A stretch of 64,000 bases of DNA from Cladophialophora immunda (Eukaryota > Ascomycota > Eurotiomycetes > Chaetothyriales > Herpotrichiellaceae). The notes below the pieces were generated by a model. That model saw nothing but the letters and a program-made list of their open reading frames with translations, was not told the DNA's origin and ran no database searches. Both the position numbers and the translations under genes were made by a program. This document shows, in pieces, positions 35,271-46,410 of the stretch (positions are counted from its first letter, which is position 1; each line of letters begins with the position of its first letter). The DNA is taken from positions 1,116,001 to 1,180,000 of the forward strand of contig NW_015622547.1 in the NCBI RefSeq assembly GCF_000835495.1, in the 5' to 3' direction.

Positions 35271-35933
35271 TGGTGCATTCCCTGCGCGTATTAAGACGTG
35301 AATATGGATTTGCGGTGTCGTGCGAATGTCCGAGAAGTAGCTTCTGAAAGATACTGAAGAGAAGTATGTCAGTGAGAATAGTATAGGGTGAAATGGGATC
35401 TATATCAGCTTCCTTTGACCCTTACAAATACGGATTCCCTTCCTGTGGTAGCTACACGAACTATCTTAGCGCCCAATGCACAGTGCCTGAGGAGGTTCAC
35501 CTTGTATTGCTCGGACCCGGCTTAGGCTCCCCGGTTGAGCTGTTTTCCTTGCCCCAGGACTCTCCCCTCCTCCCCTCTCTGGAGACCCCATCCCCGGGTT
35601 CCCCCTCGTCATTCGCGTGATCTGCCCGAGGAGAAGGGAGGATTCCAGGCTGGCCTGAAGGACGGCACCCAATCGCCCTGTACCGCTTACCTTCGGGGTT
35701 GTACTTCTGGCTATTGCAGGAGCCAACCAGCCGTTGCATACCTCTATGGATCTACTGATGTCCAGCTACATCTTTCACAGACTCCCGTTCTGTACCAGAA
35801 GCCTACCATTATTCCCCAACAAAGACTGAGCATTGGCTCCGCTCATTTCTCTCGCACGGCTATTTGCACCTATCATTCCATTGGAGGAGCATTTAACCCC
35901 AGGCCCAGGTTACCAGGAAATTCGGCAGGCAAG
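35271..35933. other. Upstream region of the second Zn2Cys6 regulator
   Basis: A frame contiguous with the regulator is open over 35535-35933 but has no ATG start and is rich in Pro and Ser. It is most likely leader. Confidence 0.5.
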
Positions 35934-38204
35934 ATGGCGGCGGCGCCAGCTCAGATCTCGCTCGACGCCTGGGTCCCAGCATCGCATCCGCCAGCTCAGT
36001 CTGGGATCTCGCGGCGACGCCAAGGTGGCCTTGGGCGGTCGGGTCCTCGCTCTCGCTCCGGCTGTGTGATTTGTAAACAGAGAAGAGTTCGATGCGACCA
36101 GGTTCATCCAACGTGCGGGCACTGCACCCGGATGCAACTGGACTGTTACTACAAGCCACAGCTGCCCAGGTCCAGGACAAATGCTTCGGGCTCCAAAAGA
36201 CAGTCCCAGTCCCGCCCAACTCACACAACAGATCCGAGTTCTCCTTCGTATTATGCGTCACATCCTGCTCCGGATCCTGCAGATGAAGCTCTAACGTGGA
36301 TGGAGACCTTGGGGGACTACACGCAGGACGCCCTGGACTCGGCCGAGCAGCTCAACTTCCCATATTGGTCCGGTGAAAAGGCTCTTTCCTTCACGAATCT
36401 GGTAGGAGATCCTTCTACGTCGACAGCAGGCGATATCTCGTGCCTCTTTCCAGAAGCTGATGAGCTCTCGAACTCATCCGTGTCAGCCCACCACAATGGA
36501 GTTGCCGTCGGCCCGACAATATACAATGCAACAGACCCAGATACATGGAACAACGGGATCAGCAGTCTCCCCGAGGCTCATACAATTGACAATGCGCCAC
36601 CTGCAGTTGGAGGATTGCCAGCACATGCACCTTCCGTGCCACAGCTGGGACAAGTTCGAGAACCCAATGCCTCGCCTCAGGCGAATGCCGATCGCTATAC
36701 CTATCGCGAAAAGCAGCCTGTGCGTCTGGCAGAGCATTTCTTGAAAGTGTCTCCGCCTCCAGCAGCGATGCTGATGGGCGGATCCTGGCAGCATTTGCAG
36801 CAATACTTTTGCAGGGTCAGTGAACAGAGTCGGGCAGTCGATAGTGCCCTCTCATGCGTCACTGAACTCTTGACGATGGAGGAACCGAGCACACAACAGA
36901 CTGACAGCCAAAAAGCACAAATGAGACAAATCCTGGATCGCCACCAACGGGCATGCAGCGAGATCAGGGCAAAGTTGGCCAGCAACAGCAACCCAAGGCA
37001 GGAAGTGAGTGAACATTTACTGGCCGCTGTCTTCTTACTTGCTTGGTTCGAGGTGACCCGCGACCTGGATACCGACCAGAGCCTCTTTCCACGAGACTTG
37101 GCTGACGCGGTCATCTCAAGCCAATTGCGTTGGAGTCGGACGTCAGAGGAACTGCTCTCCTGGCTGAGTATTCTGGATAGCAAAGCCACTCACCTGGGAG
37201 GCGAACATCTACTCTCCCCGAGGGCTTTGGAGGCGGTCAGTCGCTACCCAGTACGGATCACGCCGCCAAATACATGGGAAACATTCGATTCACGACGAGA
37301 AACAATCGCAGACCCTGAAGGCTTGCCAACCGACTCGTCCCCAGGAAGTGGTGGCCATCCAGACGCGGCTCGACAATGCCGCCATCTGGTTGCTAACCAA
37401 AGCCCAGCAAGTATGGTACAGGTCAAACAAGCTTTCATCAACGCGGTGTTGGAGCCAGCTTTGCAATGGCATTTGACTTCTCAGACCTACTGGCGACGAG
37501 TCAGCGCCCACCACATGCACCACCGCAGCCGATCCACCACCGAAGACGAGTATGAGGTGATCACGGCGTGCAAGCAGGTTGAGACCGAGCTGTTTGAGCT
37601 GTGGCACTTCCGCCCGCCCATCGTCTCCATGACGGCGGAGGAACTGAGGCAGATCGTTCCGTACGACCTCGCTTCCGGGCTCGAGCAGGTCTTCAGCGTC
37701 TTCCTCGCCAGCTTCTGGATCCTGTTCGTGTACATGCACCGCGTGAGCTGGTGGAATCTCCCACACTCGGAGCTCACCCGTCGCGCGCTGGCTGAAGTCT
37801 GGCGACAGCTGCAGCGGGCCTATGGAGAGGACGACACGGCAACGGCGACAGTGACGGTGGAGGCCGGCACGCCGAAGCAAAAGGTGGCCCATCCTTCTCT
37901 CATGTGGCTTTTGTTCGTGTTTGGAAGCGAGTGCACGGACGGCCTGCAGCGCAAGTGGGCGATCGAGCAATTTGAGCGTCTTGGTGAAGCGAGGCCAAGG
38001 CCACCACCACCGGCCAGCTCGGGAGATGCTCCTCGCCTGGAGACGCTCTTCCCGCTCGGTCCCGGCGCTGGGCCCGTGAGGAATGCGAGGAGAGCTGCCC
38101 TGCTGCTGACCAGGGTGACGGAGGAGCAAGAGAGGCTCAAGGCACGTGCGAATGTCCGGGAGATCTCCATGCAGCTGTTTGGGTGCTATTTATCCATCGC
38201 GTAG
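35934..38204 (+). CDS. Zn2Cys6 transcription factor
   Basis: An intronless gene of 756 aa. The binuclear cluster is C44-x2-C47-x6-C54-x6-C61-x2-C64-x6-C71, a standard fungal spacing, within 'SGCVICKQRRVRC'. A Ser/Thr/Pro-rich region follows, and the C-terminal half is a helical fungal-specific domain ('ITACKQVETELFELWHFRPP', 'LASFWILFVYMHRVSWWNLP'), the layout of the 'transcription factor 2' group. The open frame extends 399 nt upstream of the chosen ATG but without an ATG start. Its nearest neighbours are an MFS transporter upstream and a convergent P450 downstream, which may be its targets (inference). Confidence 0.88.
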   Translation: MAAAPAQISLDAWVPASHPPAQSGISRRRQGGLGRSGPRSRSGCVICKQRRVRCDQVHPTCGHCTRMQLDCYYKPQLPRSRTNASGSKRQSQSRPTHTTDPSSPSYYASHPAPDPADEALTWMETLGDYTQDALDSAEQLNFPYWSGEKALSFTNLVGDPSTSTAGDISCLFPEADELSNSSVSAHHNGVAVGPTIYNATDPDTWNNGISSLPEAHTIDNAPPAVGGLPAHAPSVPQLGQVREPNASPQANADRYTYREKQPVRLAEHFLKVSPPPAAMLMGGSWQHLQQYFCRVSEQSRAVDSALSCVTELLTMEEPSTQQTDSQKAQMRQILDRHQRACSEIRAKLASNSNPRQEVSEHLLAAVFLLAWFEVTRDLDTDQSLFPRDLADAVISSQLRWSRTSEELLSWLSILDSKATHLGGEHLLSPRALEAVSRYPVRITPPNTWETFDSRRETIADPEGLPTDSSPGSGGHPDAARQCRHLVANQSPASMVQVKQAFINAVLEPALQWHLTSQTYWRRVSAHHMHHRSRSTTEDEYEVITACKQVETELFELWHFRPPIVSMTAEELRQIVPYDLASGLEQVFSVFLASFWILFVYMHRVSWWNLPHSELTRRALAEVWRQLQRAYGEDDTATATVTVEAGTPKQKVAHPSLMWLLFVFGSECTDGLQRKWAIEQFERLGEARPRPPPPASSGDAPRLETLFPLGPGAGPVRNARRAALLLTRVTEEQERLKARANVREISMQLFGCYLSIA

Positions 38205-38453
38205 TTTACTTTTGGGGGGGAGGGATTATGAACTAGCCACTACCCTGTTGCGAGAGGCGATCGTTATAAAGACGAAGGTCAGAGTTTAGGTTAGCGTTGA
38301 TTCTACCGACAACATCCAGAGCTTTCGTAGTAGTAACCCCGAGTCAATCCTTCTCCTCCGCTCCTCCTAGTATATGATGTGACGCAGAGGCGCCGAATGA
38401 AACATCCCATGCATTCCTGCAATGCTCACTCTCCTGAGTGAGCCCTGCCTTCG

Positions 38454-40509
38454 TTAAGATAAGACCTTCAGCCTGACCAGCACCTCGGAGGGCTCGACGG
38501 TGATGTTCTCGAGGACGCCGACGGGCCGGCGCGCGGGCAGGAGGGGCAGCAGCTCGAAGTTCCACACGACCAGGGTCAGGACGACGCGCATCTCGAGGTA
38601 CGCCAGCCTCTTGCCGAAGCAGCCGCGCGGGCCGCCGCCGAAGGACAGCATGGGGCCCTTGAGCGCGTTGAAGGTCTCGGTCCCCGCCGCGGCGTCGACG
38701 TCGAGCCAGCGCTCGGGCACGAACTTGTCCATGTCCTCTGGGTCCCAGTCGCCGACTGCGCTCGAGGTCGAGGTCGAGGTCGAGGGCGAGGGCGAGGTCT
38801 TGGACGCGGGCGCCGGCACGGCCACCGAGGGCTGGAGGAAGCCCGGCCCGTTGAAGCAAAAGACCACCTCGGTGCCGCGGGGGATGGGGTGGCCCAGGAT
38901 CGACGTGTCGCGGGTGGCCATGCGCGAGACGATGGGGATGACGACGCTGAGCCGGAACATCTCCTCGACCACCGCCTCGAGGTACGCGTTGGGCGTCTTA
39001 ACCACCTCGTCCAGCGTCGGCTGCCGGCCCTCGCGTGCGGCGGCGGCGAACCCCTCTCTCATCCGCGCGCGCAGCTTGGCCTGCACGCCCGGCACGTCGG
39101 CGAGGTACTGCAATCCCCACGCGAAGCTGTTCGACGTCGTGTCGTGGCCGCCGATGATGTAGCCGAATAACTAGAAATCACCAAACAGAGGCGTTTTCGG
39201 TCAGCTTTTTCTTCTTTCTTTTCTTCTCGTAGGAGATACACAATCGTGCTGGCGTGAGGGTCTCCTTACCTCGTCATAGATGTATCTCGCGTGGAAGTTG
39301 GGCGGGCGGTTCATCGCTCGCGCCGCCGCGCGCTCCCGGAAGATCAGGTACTCGACGGCCGTGCGGGCGCTCTTCTGCGCCTCCTCGTCCGTGGGCGGGA
39401 GGGTGGCGACCGCGGCATCGATCTGGCGCCGCGTCATCCGCTCCTTGATCTTGACCGCGGACCGCAGCGGCGGGAGGCGCAGGAGCAGCCAGGTGTGCAG
39501 GTACGGGATGAGCGAGGTGTAACCCACGCTGACGCTCTCGGTCAGCAGCGCCACGGCGTGGCCCTCGGCGTCCATGGCCAGGTCCACAAAGGGGTACGGT
39601 TCGTGAGGGCCTTGACCTTGACCTTGACCCGACTAGCTGCTGCCCTCCGTCGTCGCTGGACGGCTCGCTTTCTCGGAGAGGAGGGCGCGGAGTTGGGTCC
39701 TGGTGCAGCTTGACTCGTCGCTGAGGCCGAAGGAGATGGCCATGATGATGTCGTACGCCAGCTTGTACAGGTCCTGCTTGACATCGAAGGGCCTCTGCTG
39801 GGCAATCTGCGCCTTGGCCTTCCACAGCTCCACCAGCGTCATGGCCTTTTGATAGATCACGGGACCGTTGACCTGGAAAAACCTGGGCTTAGAACTCAAC
39901 CCCTTTTCAACGACAGAAGAAAGAGTCTCGCCAGACGAAAAAAAAAATCCCATAACGCCTCCCTCAAACGGGTCAAGAGGATTGAAGAAAACTCACCGTG
40001 CTCAAGAATTGCGGCAGCATTAGGTCCTTCATCAACTCCTTGTGGAACTTGAACTTGGCCGTCGGGGTCTTGATCGAGAGCAGCTGCTGCGGGAGCAGGG
40101 CGCCGAACGCGTTGGGCTCCTTGGACCCGCGGTCGAACTCGCGGTGGCGCCGGAGGAGGATGTCGCGGATTTCGCGGTGGTCGCCCAGCAGGACCTCGGG
40201 CTTCTTGAACGGGTACACAAACACCTGGACGACGGGCGAGTTCAGCTTGCGGAACTGCGCCTGGAACCAGCGCCGCGTCTCGCCGTGCGTCTTCTGCCAC
40301 TGCGCCAGCGACGGGATGTCGCCCAGCAGGTTGCCGGTGGCCTCGACGTTGTAGGGGATCCCCGGCAGGGGTTTCGGGTACAGCCACAACCGCCTCGACA
40401 CGATGGCGAGGAACGCCCCCAGCAGCAGACACGCCACAGCGGCATGTTTCAGGAATGGCCCGGTCTGCCCATGATCAAGTATGTCCGTGACGTAGGCGAT
40501 GGACAGCAT
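38454..40509 (-). CDS. Cytochrome P450 monooxygenase with an in-frame TAG (possible pseudogene)
   Basis: Exons 40509-39997, 39872-39270 and 39170-38454 join in frame and give 610 codons before the stop. Codon 251 (39633-39635) is TAG. Family motifs are otherwise intact: an N-terminal membrane helix near 'VACLLLGAFLAIV', 'GGHDTT' in the I-helix, 'EEMFR' in the K-helix, 'PERW', and the haem loop 'FGGGPRGCFG'. The TAG sits in a low-complexity linker coded by GGTCAA repeats (reading GQGQGQG). A 51-nt segment, about 39610-39660, could be removed as a frame-preserving intron, but its donor (GTCCAG) is poor. Either a weak intron, a nonsense mutation or a sequence error is possible. A Ser/Thr repeat also interrupts the region before 'PERW'. 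Substrate is unknown. Confidence 0.7.
38761..38797. repeat. GAGGTC/GAGGGC hexanucleotide array inside the P450 gene
   Basis: Six near-identical hexamers encode a Ser/Thr-Pro run on the minus strand, just before the 'PERW' region of the P450. The array preserves frame and lengthens a surface loop; it is unlikely to be part of the catalytic core. Confidence 0.8.
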
Positions 40510-41137
40510 GCTCTGTGCGAATAGGGGGTTGCGCAAAGAATGTATTGAAGCAACGATAAGGAGAAGTCGACGATAGATACTCTGTATCGACAACGGGAAG
40601 ATAAGCTGAAGCTTCACGCAATGCAGTCACAGAGCTCCAGACAGGCACGAGGCGGTTATATGGAGTCGTCCATCTGTGCGACTAATGAATCCATACCTCG
40701 ATGGCTTTGGTTCGTTAGACAGGATAAGGATGTGCTGGCCCACCCGAAACAGCACATGCCTACCTCCTCCACCTGCGTCGTCAGTCGAGAGTGATCCGAT
40801 CTCAAGACTCGGATGCGGGATCTCGCGTCTCGCATGTCGCATCTCGCGTCTCGCGTATCGATTATACTCTCTCGGCTGTACGAGGTAGTAGGATCGAGAA
40901 AGCTGACCCTGAAAAGGCGCAAGTCGTCATAGGCGGCGCCCCCGCAACCCCGCAGGGCTCGGGAATGGGGGAGCCAATAAGACATCGGCCCGGACTCCCT
41001 GAAGTTCCACTGGTATCCGTTCTCGGCTGCACCTGAACAATGACCCTCCGAACACGACGGGACATCTTGAATGCTGAGAGGGAAGAACAAAATTCGCGAG
41101 ACGGAATACCTAGTTGAATGATTCTCTATTGATCTTG
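40510..41137. other. Interval upstream of the second P450
   Basis: The P450 promoter and the 3' end of the deacetylase-like gene lie here, with a 14-bp direct repeat. No coding signal is seen. Confidence 0.5.
40820..40854. repeat. 14-bp direct repeat in the P450 upstream region
   Basis: ATCTCGCGTCTCGC occurs at 40820-40833 and again at 40841-40854, separated by a related TCGC-rich spacer. It lies upstream of the P450 start and downstream of the deacetylase-like gene. It may be simple slippage or a tandem regulator site. Confidence 0.5.
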
Positions 41138-41998
41138 CTATCTCCATGATGAAGTATCCCAGCCTGGATTGTCCCCAAACTGTCCGGGGTGCCGGCTCAC
41201 CCAGTCAGCCACGTCAATACAAGGCGCCACCCAGACTCCCCGGATCGACTTGATGTATGCTAGAATCTCCGCCATTGCGGCCATCTTCTCGGGCGTGTCC
41301 TGGAGAAATGGGTGGAACAATAAAGAAAGATAACCTCCATCTGCAGCAGTCGCGTCAATCTTCTTTTTCATGCGCGCCACAAAGTCCGCAGCTGTCAAAG
41401 TGTCCGCAGGGTCGCCGTTCGCAACGCGCAACCCACCTAGGAGGTCAAGATAGTAGTAAGCGTCAATATATTGCCACTCGAAGGGGAGGATCACAAGGTC
41501 AGATATGAGGGCTGCTCGGCTGCCCGCTGGGGAAAGGTAGCGGATGCCGTGGTGTCGCAGAAAATCGAGCGTCTCTTTGGGCACCAGCCCTCCTGGCGGA
41601 CGAAACCCCATGTATCGAAGACCAAGTTTCCCCATGTTGGCCTGTGACTTTTCCAGCAAGTGGCCTGCCGACTCGATGTCCAACGTGGTCCAATTTTCGT
41701 GCTGGAATCCATGCCAGCCGATCTCATGACCTCGGGCGGCGAGATGCTCAATCTCATCAGGGTAGTAGTCCGCATTCCAAGCCTCGACGAAATAAGTCGC
41801 TTTGATGTCGTGTTGGTCAAGAATTTCGAGCATCTGTGGAAGCAGGACTTTCACGGCAGGATGTTCGCCGAGAGGCTTTTCCAGAGGCCAGACATTGGAA
41901 TAGACTTCTTGGGCTTCCCCCATGTTGTCCATCGTGATGCTAAATGCTGCTTTGGCGCCATTTGGCCATTTGGTTGAGATTGGCTCTGTGGGAATCAT
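41138..41998 (-). CDS. NodB-type polysaccharide-deacetylase-family hydrolase (PuuE/cyclic-amide hydrolase-like)
   Basis: A single-exon 286-aa protein without a signal peptide, so it is likely cytosolic. It has the deacetylase fold motifs in altered form: 'ITMDNMGEA' at the first metal motif, 'GWHGFQHENW' with the HxxxH pair, and 'GFRPPGG' as the third motif. 'LFHPF' near residue 230 supplies the late histidine. Intracellular members include PuuE-type allantoinases and imide hydrolases rather than chitin deacetylases, so a C-N hydrolase acting on a small cyclic amide is as likely as deacetylation. It is divergent from a fumarylacetoacetase-family gene. The chosen ATG lies 12 nt inside a longer TTG-initiated frame. 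Confidence 0.85.
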   Translation of the reverse strand: MIPTEPISTKWPNGAKAAFSITMDNMGEAQEVYSNVWPLEKPLGEHPAVKVLLPQMLEILDQHDIKATYFVEAWNADYYPDEIEHLAARGHEIGWHGFQHENWTTLDIESAGHLLEKSQANMGKLGLRYMGFRPPGGLVPKETLDFLRHHGIRYLSPAGSRAALISDLVILPFEWQYIDAYYYLDLLGGLRVANGDPADTLTAADFVARMKKKIDATAADGGYLSLLFHPFLQDTPEKMAAMAEILAYIKSIRGVWVAPCIDVADWVSRHPGQFGDNPGWDTSSWR

Positions 41999-42522
41999 GG
42001 CCACTTGCAAAGTACGATGGTGTACCGCGTAGGTATGGTTAAATCAACGCTGCTTCTTCTGATAACGACAATGGTGGATGGTGCAGATCTGGTTTTGCGC
42101 AGTGCGAGCGAGTCCTAGGCATTTGGATACCACGAAAAACTTGGAGGGCTGTTAATTGATCGATCCGACCACGGCAGAGCTTTCGTGATCCGAATACCCT
42201 GGAGTGGGCAGACCACTGCATACCACAGCTATATTTCATTCGGCTATAGCCGGGTTCGCGTGTCGGGTCTTTGGTCAAGTGTTCGTGCACCCTTGGGAGA
42301 GAAGGGGCATAGACGATGCAGGGTTGTGATGCAGTGAAAGGAATCCGCTGTGTCATCTTACTCGAAGGCGACGTAATTTGGAATGGAACTTGCACCTCCA
42401 GTTCCTGCTTCGTAGGTCAGATTGTATTGCTTGATTGTTGCTCGACATTGCACTCCAACGAGGTTTTCCTGGCCAGTCATAGCTCCTTTCTGCTGGCAAA
42501 GCTCTGTCACATACCCTGTACG
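41999..42522. other. Divergent promoter region, deacetylase-like hydrolase / FAH-family enzyme
   Basis: 524 bp between two divergent starts. No convincing gene lies in it. Confidence 0.55.
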
Positions 42523-43593
42523 ATGAACACCTTCACACGCCTCGTTCGCTTCGAAGATGACAAAGGCCAGATCCATTACGGCGAGGCTGGTGATCAGTGG
42601 GAGAATAGCCTTCACGGCCTCACACTGCCGACATTCGACGGCGATGCGCTGGAGCAGAGTCTGAAACTATCTAGGAGAACAGCCAAGGTCGCAAAGGTGA
42701 ATCCGTTACTCCTTTGGCCACATTGATAGCCAAAGAGATACTGATGACGTCTGATGCAGGTGCTGTGCCCGCTTTCAGCAGTTCCAGTTATCTTTGGTAT
42801 TGGTCTGAACTATAGGAAACACGCAGAAGAGACCGGAGTAGGGTGTTTGTCACGCTGCAACGCAACGTATTCCAATGACTTGGACAAAAAGCTGATAGTG
42901 AAAGTTCCCCTTACCGTCCTATCCACTGGTTTTCACCAAGCCGAGTGGTAAGTTCATTGAACGCCTGGACAGGACATTTAGCTGAGAGATCTCCGACAGA
43001 TTCTCTGGCCGGGCCATATGAGGACATCCCCATCGACCCGGATGCCAAAGAGCTTGACTATGAAGTCGAGCTAACCGTCATCATTGGTCGTGATGTCAAG
43101 AATCTGGCCGAGACTGAAGATCCTCTCGAGTACATTCTTGGGTATACTGTGGGAAACGATGTGTCCGCACGGTACTGGCAGACATCAGAGCGGAGTGCAG
43201 GTCAGCACGGCTATGCGAAGTCTTTTGACAAATTCGCACCCCTGGGACCTGTGATAGCATCCTTGACAGCCTTGGGAGACCCCCATAAGCTCAGGCTCAG
43301 GACTTGGGTCAATGGGCAGTTGAGACAGGACGGATCCACAGACGACATGATCTTCAGCATTGGGCAGATTGTGAGGCATCTGAGCAAAGGAAGAACGTTG
43401 AGAAAGGGGACCGCGATCATGACTGGAACTCCCAGGTGGGTAGCCAACCTTTTCTCATACGCACATTGACTCAGGCTGTCATAGTGGTGTCGCCGCATTC
43501 ATGAACCCCCCTGCCTGGCTCCAACATGGAGATCAGGTGGAGATCGAGATTGAAAAGATTGGGAAGATGTCCAACCGAGTGGTGTTTGCATGA
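42523..43593 (+). CDS. Fumarylacetoacetate hydrolase-family enzyme
   Basis: Exons 42523-42696, 42760-42837, 42905-42947, 43000-43435 and 43485-43593 give 279 aa. The third exon (43 nt) restores 'FPLPSYPLVFTKPS', which joins 'DSLAGPYEDI'. The FAH fold is shown by 'GIGLNYRKHAEETG', the metal ligands in 'YEVELTVIIGRD' (two Glu) and 'VGNDVSAR' (Asp), and 'GTPSGVAAFMNPP'. Family members hydrolyse or decarboxylate acylpyruvates and related 2-keto acids and are cytosolic or mitochondrial; this short form resembles FAHD1/HpcE-type enzymes rather than the tyrosine-pathway FAH. It shares a 0.5 kb divergent promoter region with the deacetylase-like hydrolase. Confidence 0.92.
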
Positions 43594-43962
43594 GCGGCTT
43601 CGAGCGACCTAGAAATAGAGTGAGATCTACTCGCAACTATACACCGGTTGAGGATCAGAAATCGGCTGCATCAAGCGGTGACGCAATGAGGGAAGAAGAT
43701 AGATTCTGCAAGGAGGTTGATTGAGAGGATCATTCTCGATATTAATTAATGGTGATCTCCCCTGCTGGAGCAAGGCCAGTTTAACCACGTGCCCACGCGT
43801 CCCCCAGACGCGTGATCTACTGCGCACATTTCTATGCTGCTGGTGGAATGTGCTGAATCCAGCCACATCGTCAGTGGCCACCCACTCCTTCCAGTCTGTC
43901 TCAGAGTGATAGCACCACCATTGACCTGAAGGAGATACGATACGGCAGATTCTGCGAACCCC
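43594..43962. other. Interval between FAH-family and MYND genes
   Basis: Nothing beyond presumed terminator and promoter is seen. Confidence 0.5.
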
Positions 43963-44666
43963 ATGGCTGAACCGCAAGTGTGTCTTGCCTGCAACAAGCC
44001 CAAGGCTGAACTGCCCATTGGCACTCGCTTGAAAAGATGTAGCCGATGCCAAAAGGTGACTTACTGCTCCAAAGGTTCGTCAATGTCAGGGGTGGCCACT
44101 CTCCCCATGAATCACTTACCAGTAGCTATACAGAATGTCAGACAACCCACTGGCCGCAACACAAAACCGTGTGCCGACGACCAGACGCCAGAAACACCAA
44201 CACTAACCCCAGGCCCGTCCGCCCTCCTCACCCTACCATGATGGACTTCTTCAAGGAGTTTGATACGGAGTCAAAGACCTATGAGATGCTCATCGATGTC
44301 TTTCGCCTACGCTGCGACGACGACTATGCTCACGGCACTCATTACCATGGCATCTACGGACAGAACACGCCGCTCCCCGTCTTCCACGATTTCCTGGCTC
44401 GCGCGAAGGCCGCAGGAATGTTGCCCCAATGGTGGAATGAAAACAAGGAGAAAGAGTGTGTGCGGATGGCAATGGAGGACGAACACTTTAACATCAATTT
44501 TGCGGTGGAGAAGCACGACATCCAGGAGCACTACAAGGACAATCTCATGCCTATGTCGCTGCGGATGGCAGCAGAAAACGTCTATGGCGGCGGGTATGGG
44601 ATGGGGCAGAGACCAATGCCAGAGGACTATGAGTGCCAATGTCGGGGATTTGGGGAGGATGTCTAG
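43963..44666 (+). CDS. MYND zinc-finger protein
   Basis: Two exons (43963-44074 and 44134-44666) encode 214 aa. The MYND finger covers residues 7-51 with ligands C7, C10, C26, C29, C35, C39, H47 and C51, and includes 'TYCSKECQTTHWPQHK'. The intron interrupts the finger after 'YCSK'. The rest is acidic and helical ('MDFFKEFDTESKTYEMLIDVFRLR'), similar to the unnamed domain found in many small fungal MYND proteins. MYND fingers bind proline-rich partners; no catalytic domain is present and no SET motif is seen. Function is unknown. Confidence 0.88.
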
Positions 44667-45452
44667 CGCGGGAGAGCAAATTTGGTCCTGATTGAGGGTG
44701 CATTGAACGAGGCTAACTTGGCCACAGGCGTTGGCAGTTGAGCACCGCCTTCGTTATGCCTTCGTCACACCTTTTGATCCTTGGAACACTGGGGACAGCG
44801 CTGTAGAAGTCACCGCCGGAAAAGATACTGAGAACGAGCACTCTTTGCCTTGTGCCCCTCCTGTGCTGCTGGCGGTATTGCCTTGGCTTATGAAGTGAGT
44901 GCGCGGATCCTCAGTAGCGTTGGTTGGTAGCTGAAGTATCCAGTCGCCTGTCATGACGATGGTAAGAAGAACCAGCGGTTTCCTAAAGAAATTCCAGCCA
45001 GGGAGCAGGCATTCCTACAGGGCGAAGCAGCTTCGCTCTCTTTTGTCAAGCAGATGAACCCATTTGTCAGACTACGCAGTCCCCAGGGTATACAGGGACA
45101 CAGCAATTAAATGACTTATGAAAGGCGGAGAAACTCTCGCGCTTTTGAGATCACGCCCTTTGACCTCTGTCCAGAGTTCCTCTCCTTCGCTTTACACGCC
45201 ATGTATCTCGTAGGTTCCGTGGCTTGTTGATGTCACCATGACTAATCTATACAAATTCTCCCACAATGCCCTTGAAAGGTGTTCATGAAGAAGAATGAGA
45301 AAGGGTACAGAGCAGGAGCCCAAAAACAGCGAAGCGGATTGAAAGAATAGATCTCTTGAGAGTATCTCGTCCGGCTGCATTTCGATTCGGACAAGAGAGA
45401 AAATCAGGCAAAACGAAGTCCACCACCTGGCAAGGGGACCCGACGACAAGAA
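44667..45452. other. Interval between MYND and ACT-domain genes
   Basis: Only short frames without domains are present. Nothing further is seen. Confidence 0.5.
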
Positions 45453-46085
45453 ATGTCCGCCGGCGGCGACGATGACAAGGTCCGCGGCGAGACATCGCTC
45501 CCGCGCCTACTCTCCAGCCTGCACGCAACGCTGCACCCAGAAACATATGTGTTCGCGACCATCCCAGAGGACAAATTCAACTACGCACGCCTCCCCATCC
45601 CGCTCGAGGACATCTGCCTGTTCTTCCGCGAGCCGCGCCAGGGCAATGGCGCCACCACCACACAATCCGTCGCGCCGTCGTCGCCGCCGTCGTCATCATC
45701 GCCAGCATCAACATTGACAAAGGGCACGCACGAAGTGAGCCTGGAACAGGGACAAGGGACCACAAAGCGCCCGAGCCAGAGCGCCATCACGCTGATCCTC
45801 CGCCTCGAGACGGCCCGCCAGCACAATCTCCCGCAATACACCTACCCGTGCAAGATGATCACGTGCGCGGTGCACTCGTCACTCGAGGCCGTGGGCTTCA
45901 TGGCCGTGCTGGCCACGAGACTGGCCCAAGCCGGCATCAGCGTCAACCCCGTTAGCGGCTTCTACCACGACCATCTCTTCGTGCCGGTCGGGCGGGCCGC
46001 CGAGGCTGTCGCTGTGCTGGGCCAGGTGAGGGACGAGGCTGCGCGGGATTTGGCAGGCGAGAGTCCGTTGGACCAAACTGAGTAA
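45453..46085 (+). CDS. ACT-domain-containing protein (DUF2241 type)
   Basis: A single-exon 210-aa protein. The N-terminal part 'LPRLLSSLHATLHPETYVFATIPE' is the hallmark of the ACT_3/DUF2241 family. The C-terminal part has the second ACT-like module ('YPCKMITCAVHSSLEAVGFMAVLATRLAQAGISVNPVSGFYHDHLFV' region, about residues 128-180). A Ser/Pro/Thr-rich insert (about residues 75-110), absent from bacterial relatives, separates the two. Such proteins are presumed amino-acid sensors or regulators but no ligand is known here. The gene converges with MLH2. Confidence 0.85.
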   Translation: MSAGGDDDKVRGETSLPRLLSSLHATLHPETYVFATIPEDKFNYARLPIPLEDICLFFREPRQGNGATTTQSVAPSSPPSSSSPASTLTKGTHEVSLEQGQGTTKRPSQSAITLILRLETARQHNLPQYTYPCKMITCAVHSSLEAVGFMAVLATRLAQAGISVNPVSGFYHDHLFVPVGRAAEAVAVLGQVRDEAARDLAGESPLDQTE

Positions 46086-46410
46086 AAGCGAGGAAACTGT
46101 CAAGAGAGAGGAGCAATTGTGAGAATTATCGAGAGGGATGCAGACGACGGAGAAATTCATGTTCGGACATGGACTTTGACAAGATGGTCGGAGATGGAGA
46201 TATCTAGGAACAAACTTGATTGCAATAGTGAACGCCGCAAGAGGTATCACTTGTTTCTACCGCTGGGAACGCATTTCAGATATTGACAACGAAGCCCTAG
46301 CGAGCCAGGGGTATCGGAACACAGTGCCTTTTGATCTTGGCTCTGCGCGTTAACAAACCCTGCCGTCCAAATTTCCGCCGCTCGAGATTGCAGATAATAA
46401 ACACCTCGTT
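46086..46410. other. Convergent interval, ACT-domain gene / MLH2
   Basis: Presumed overlapping or adjacent terminators; no gene is seen. Confidence 0.5.

Noticed and set aside
37290..38129. 279-codon minus-strand frame
   Set aside because: Antisense to the intronless Zn2Cys6 regulator; no motif and no ATG-supported start context.
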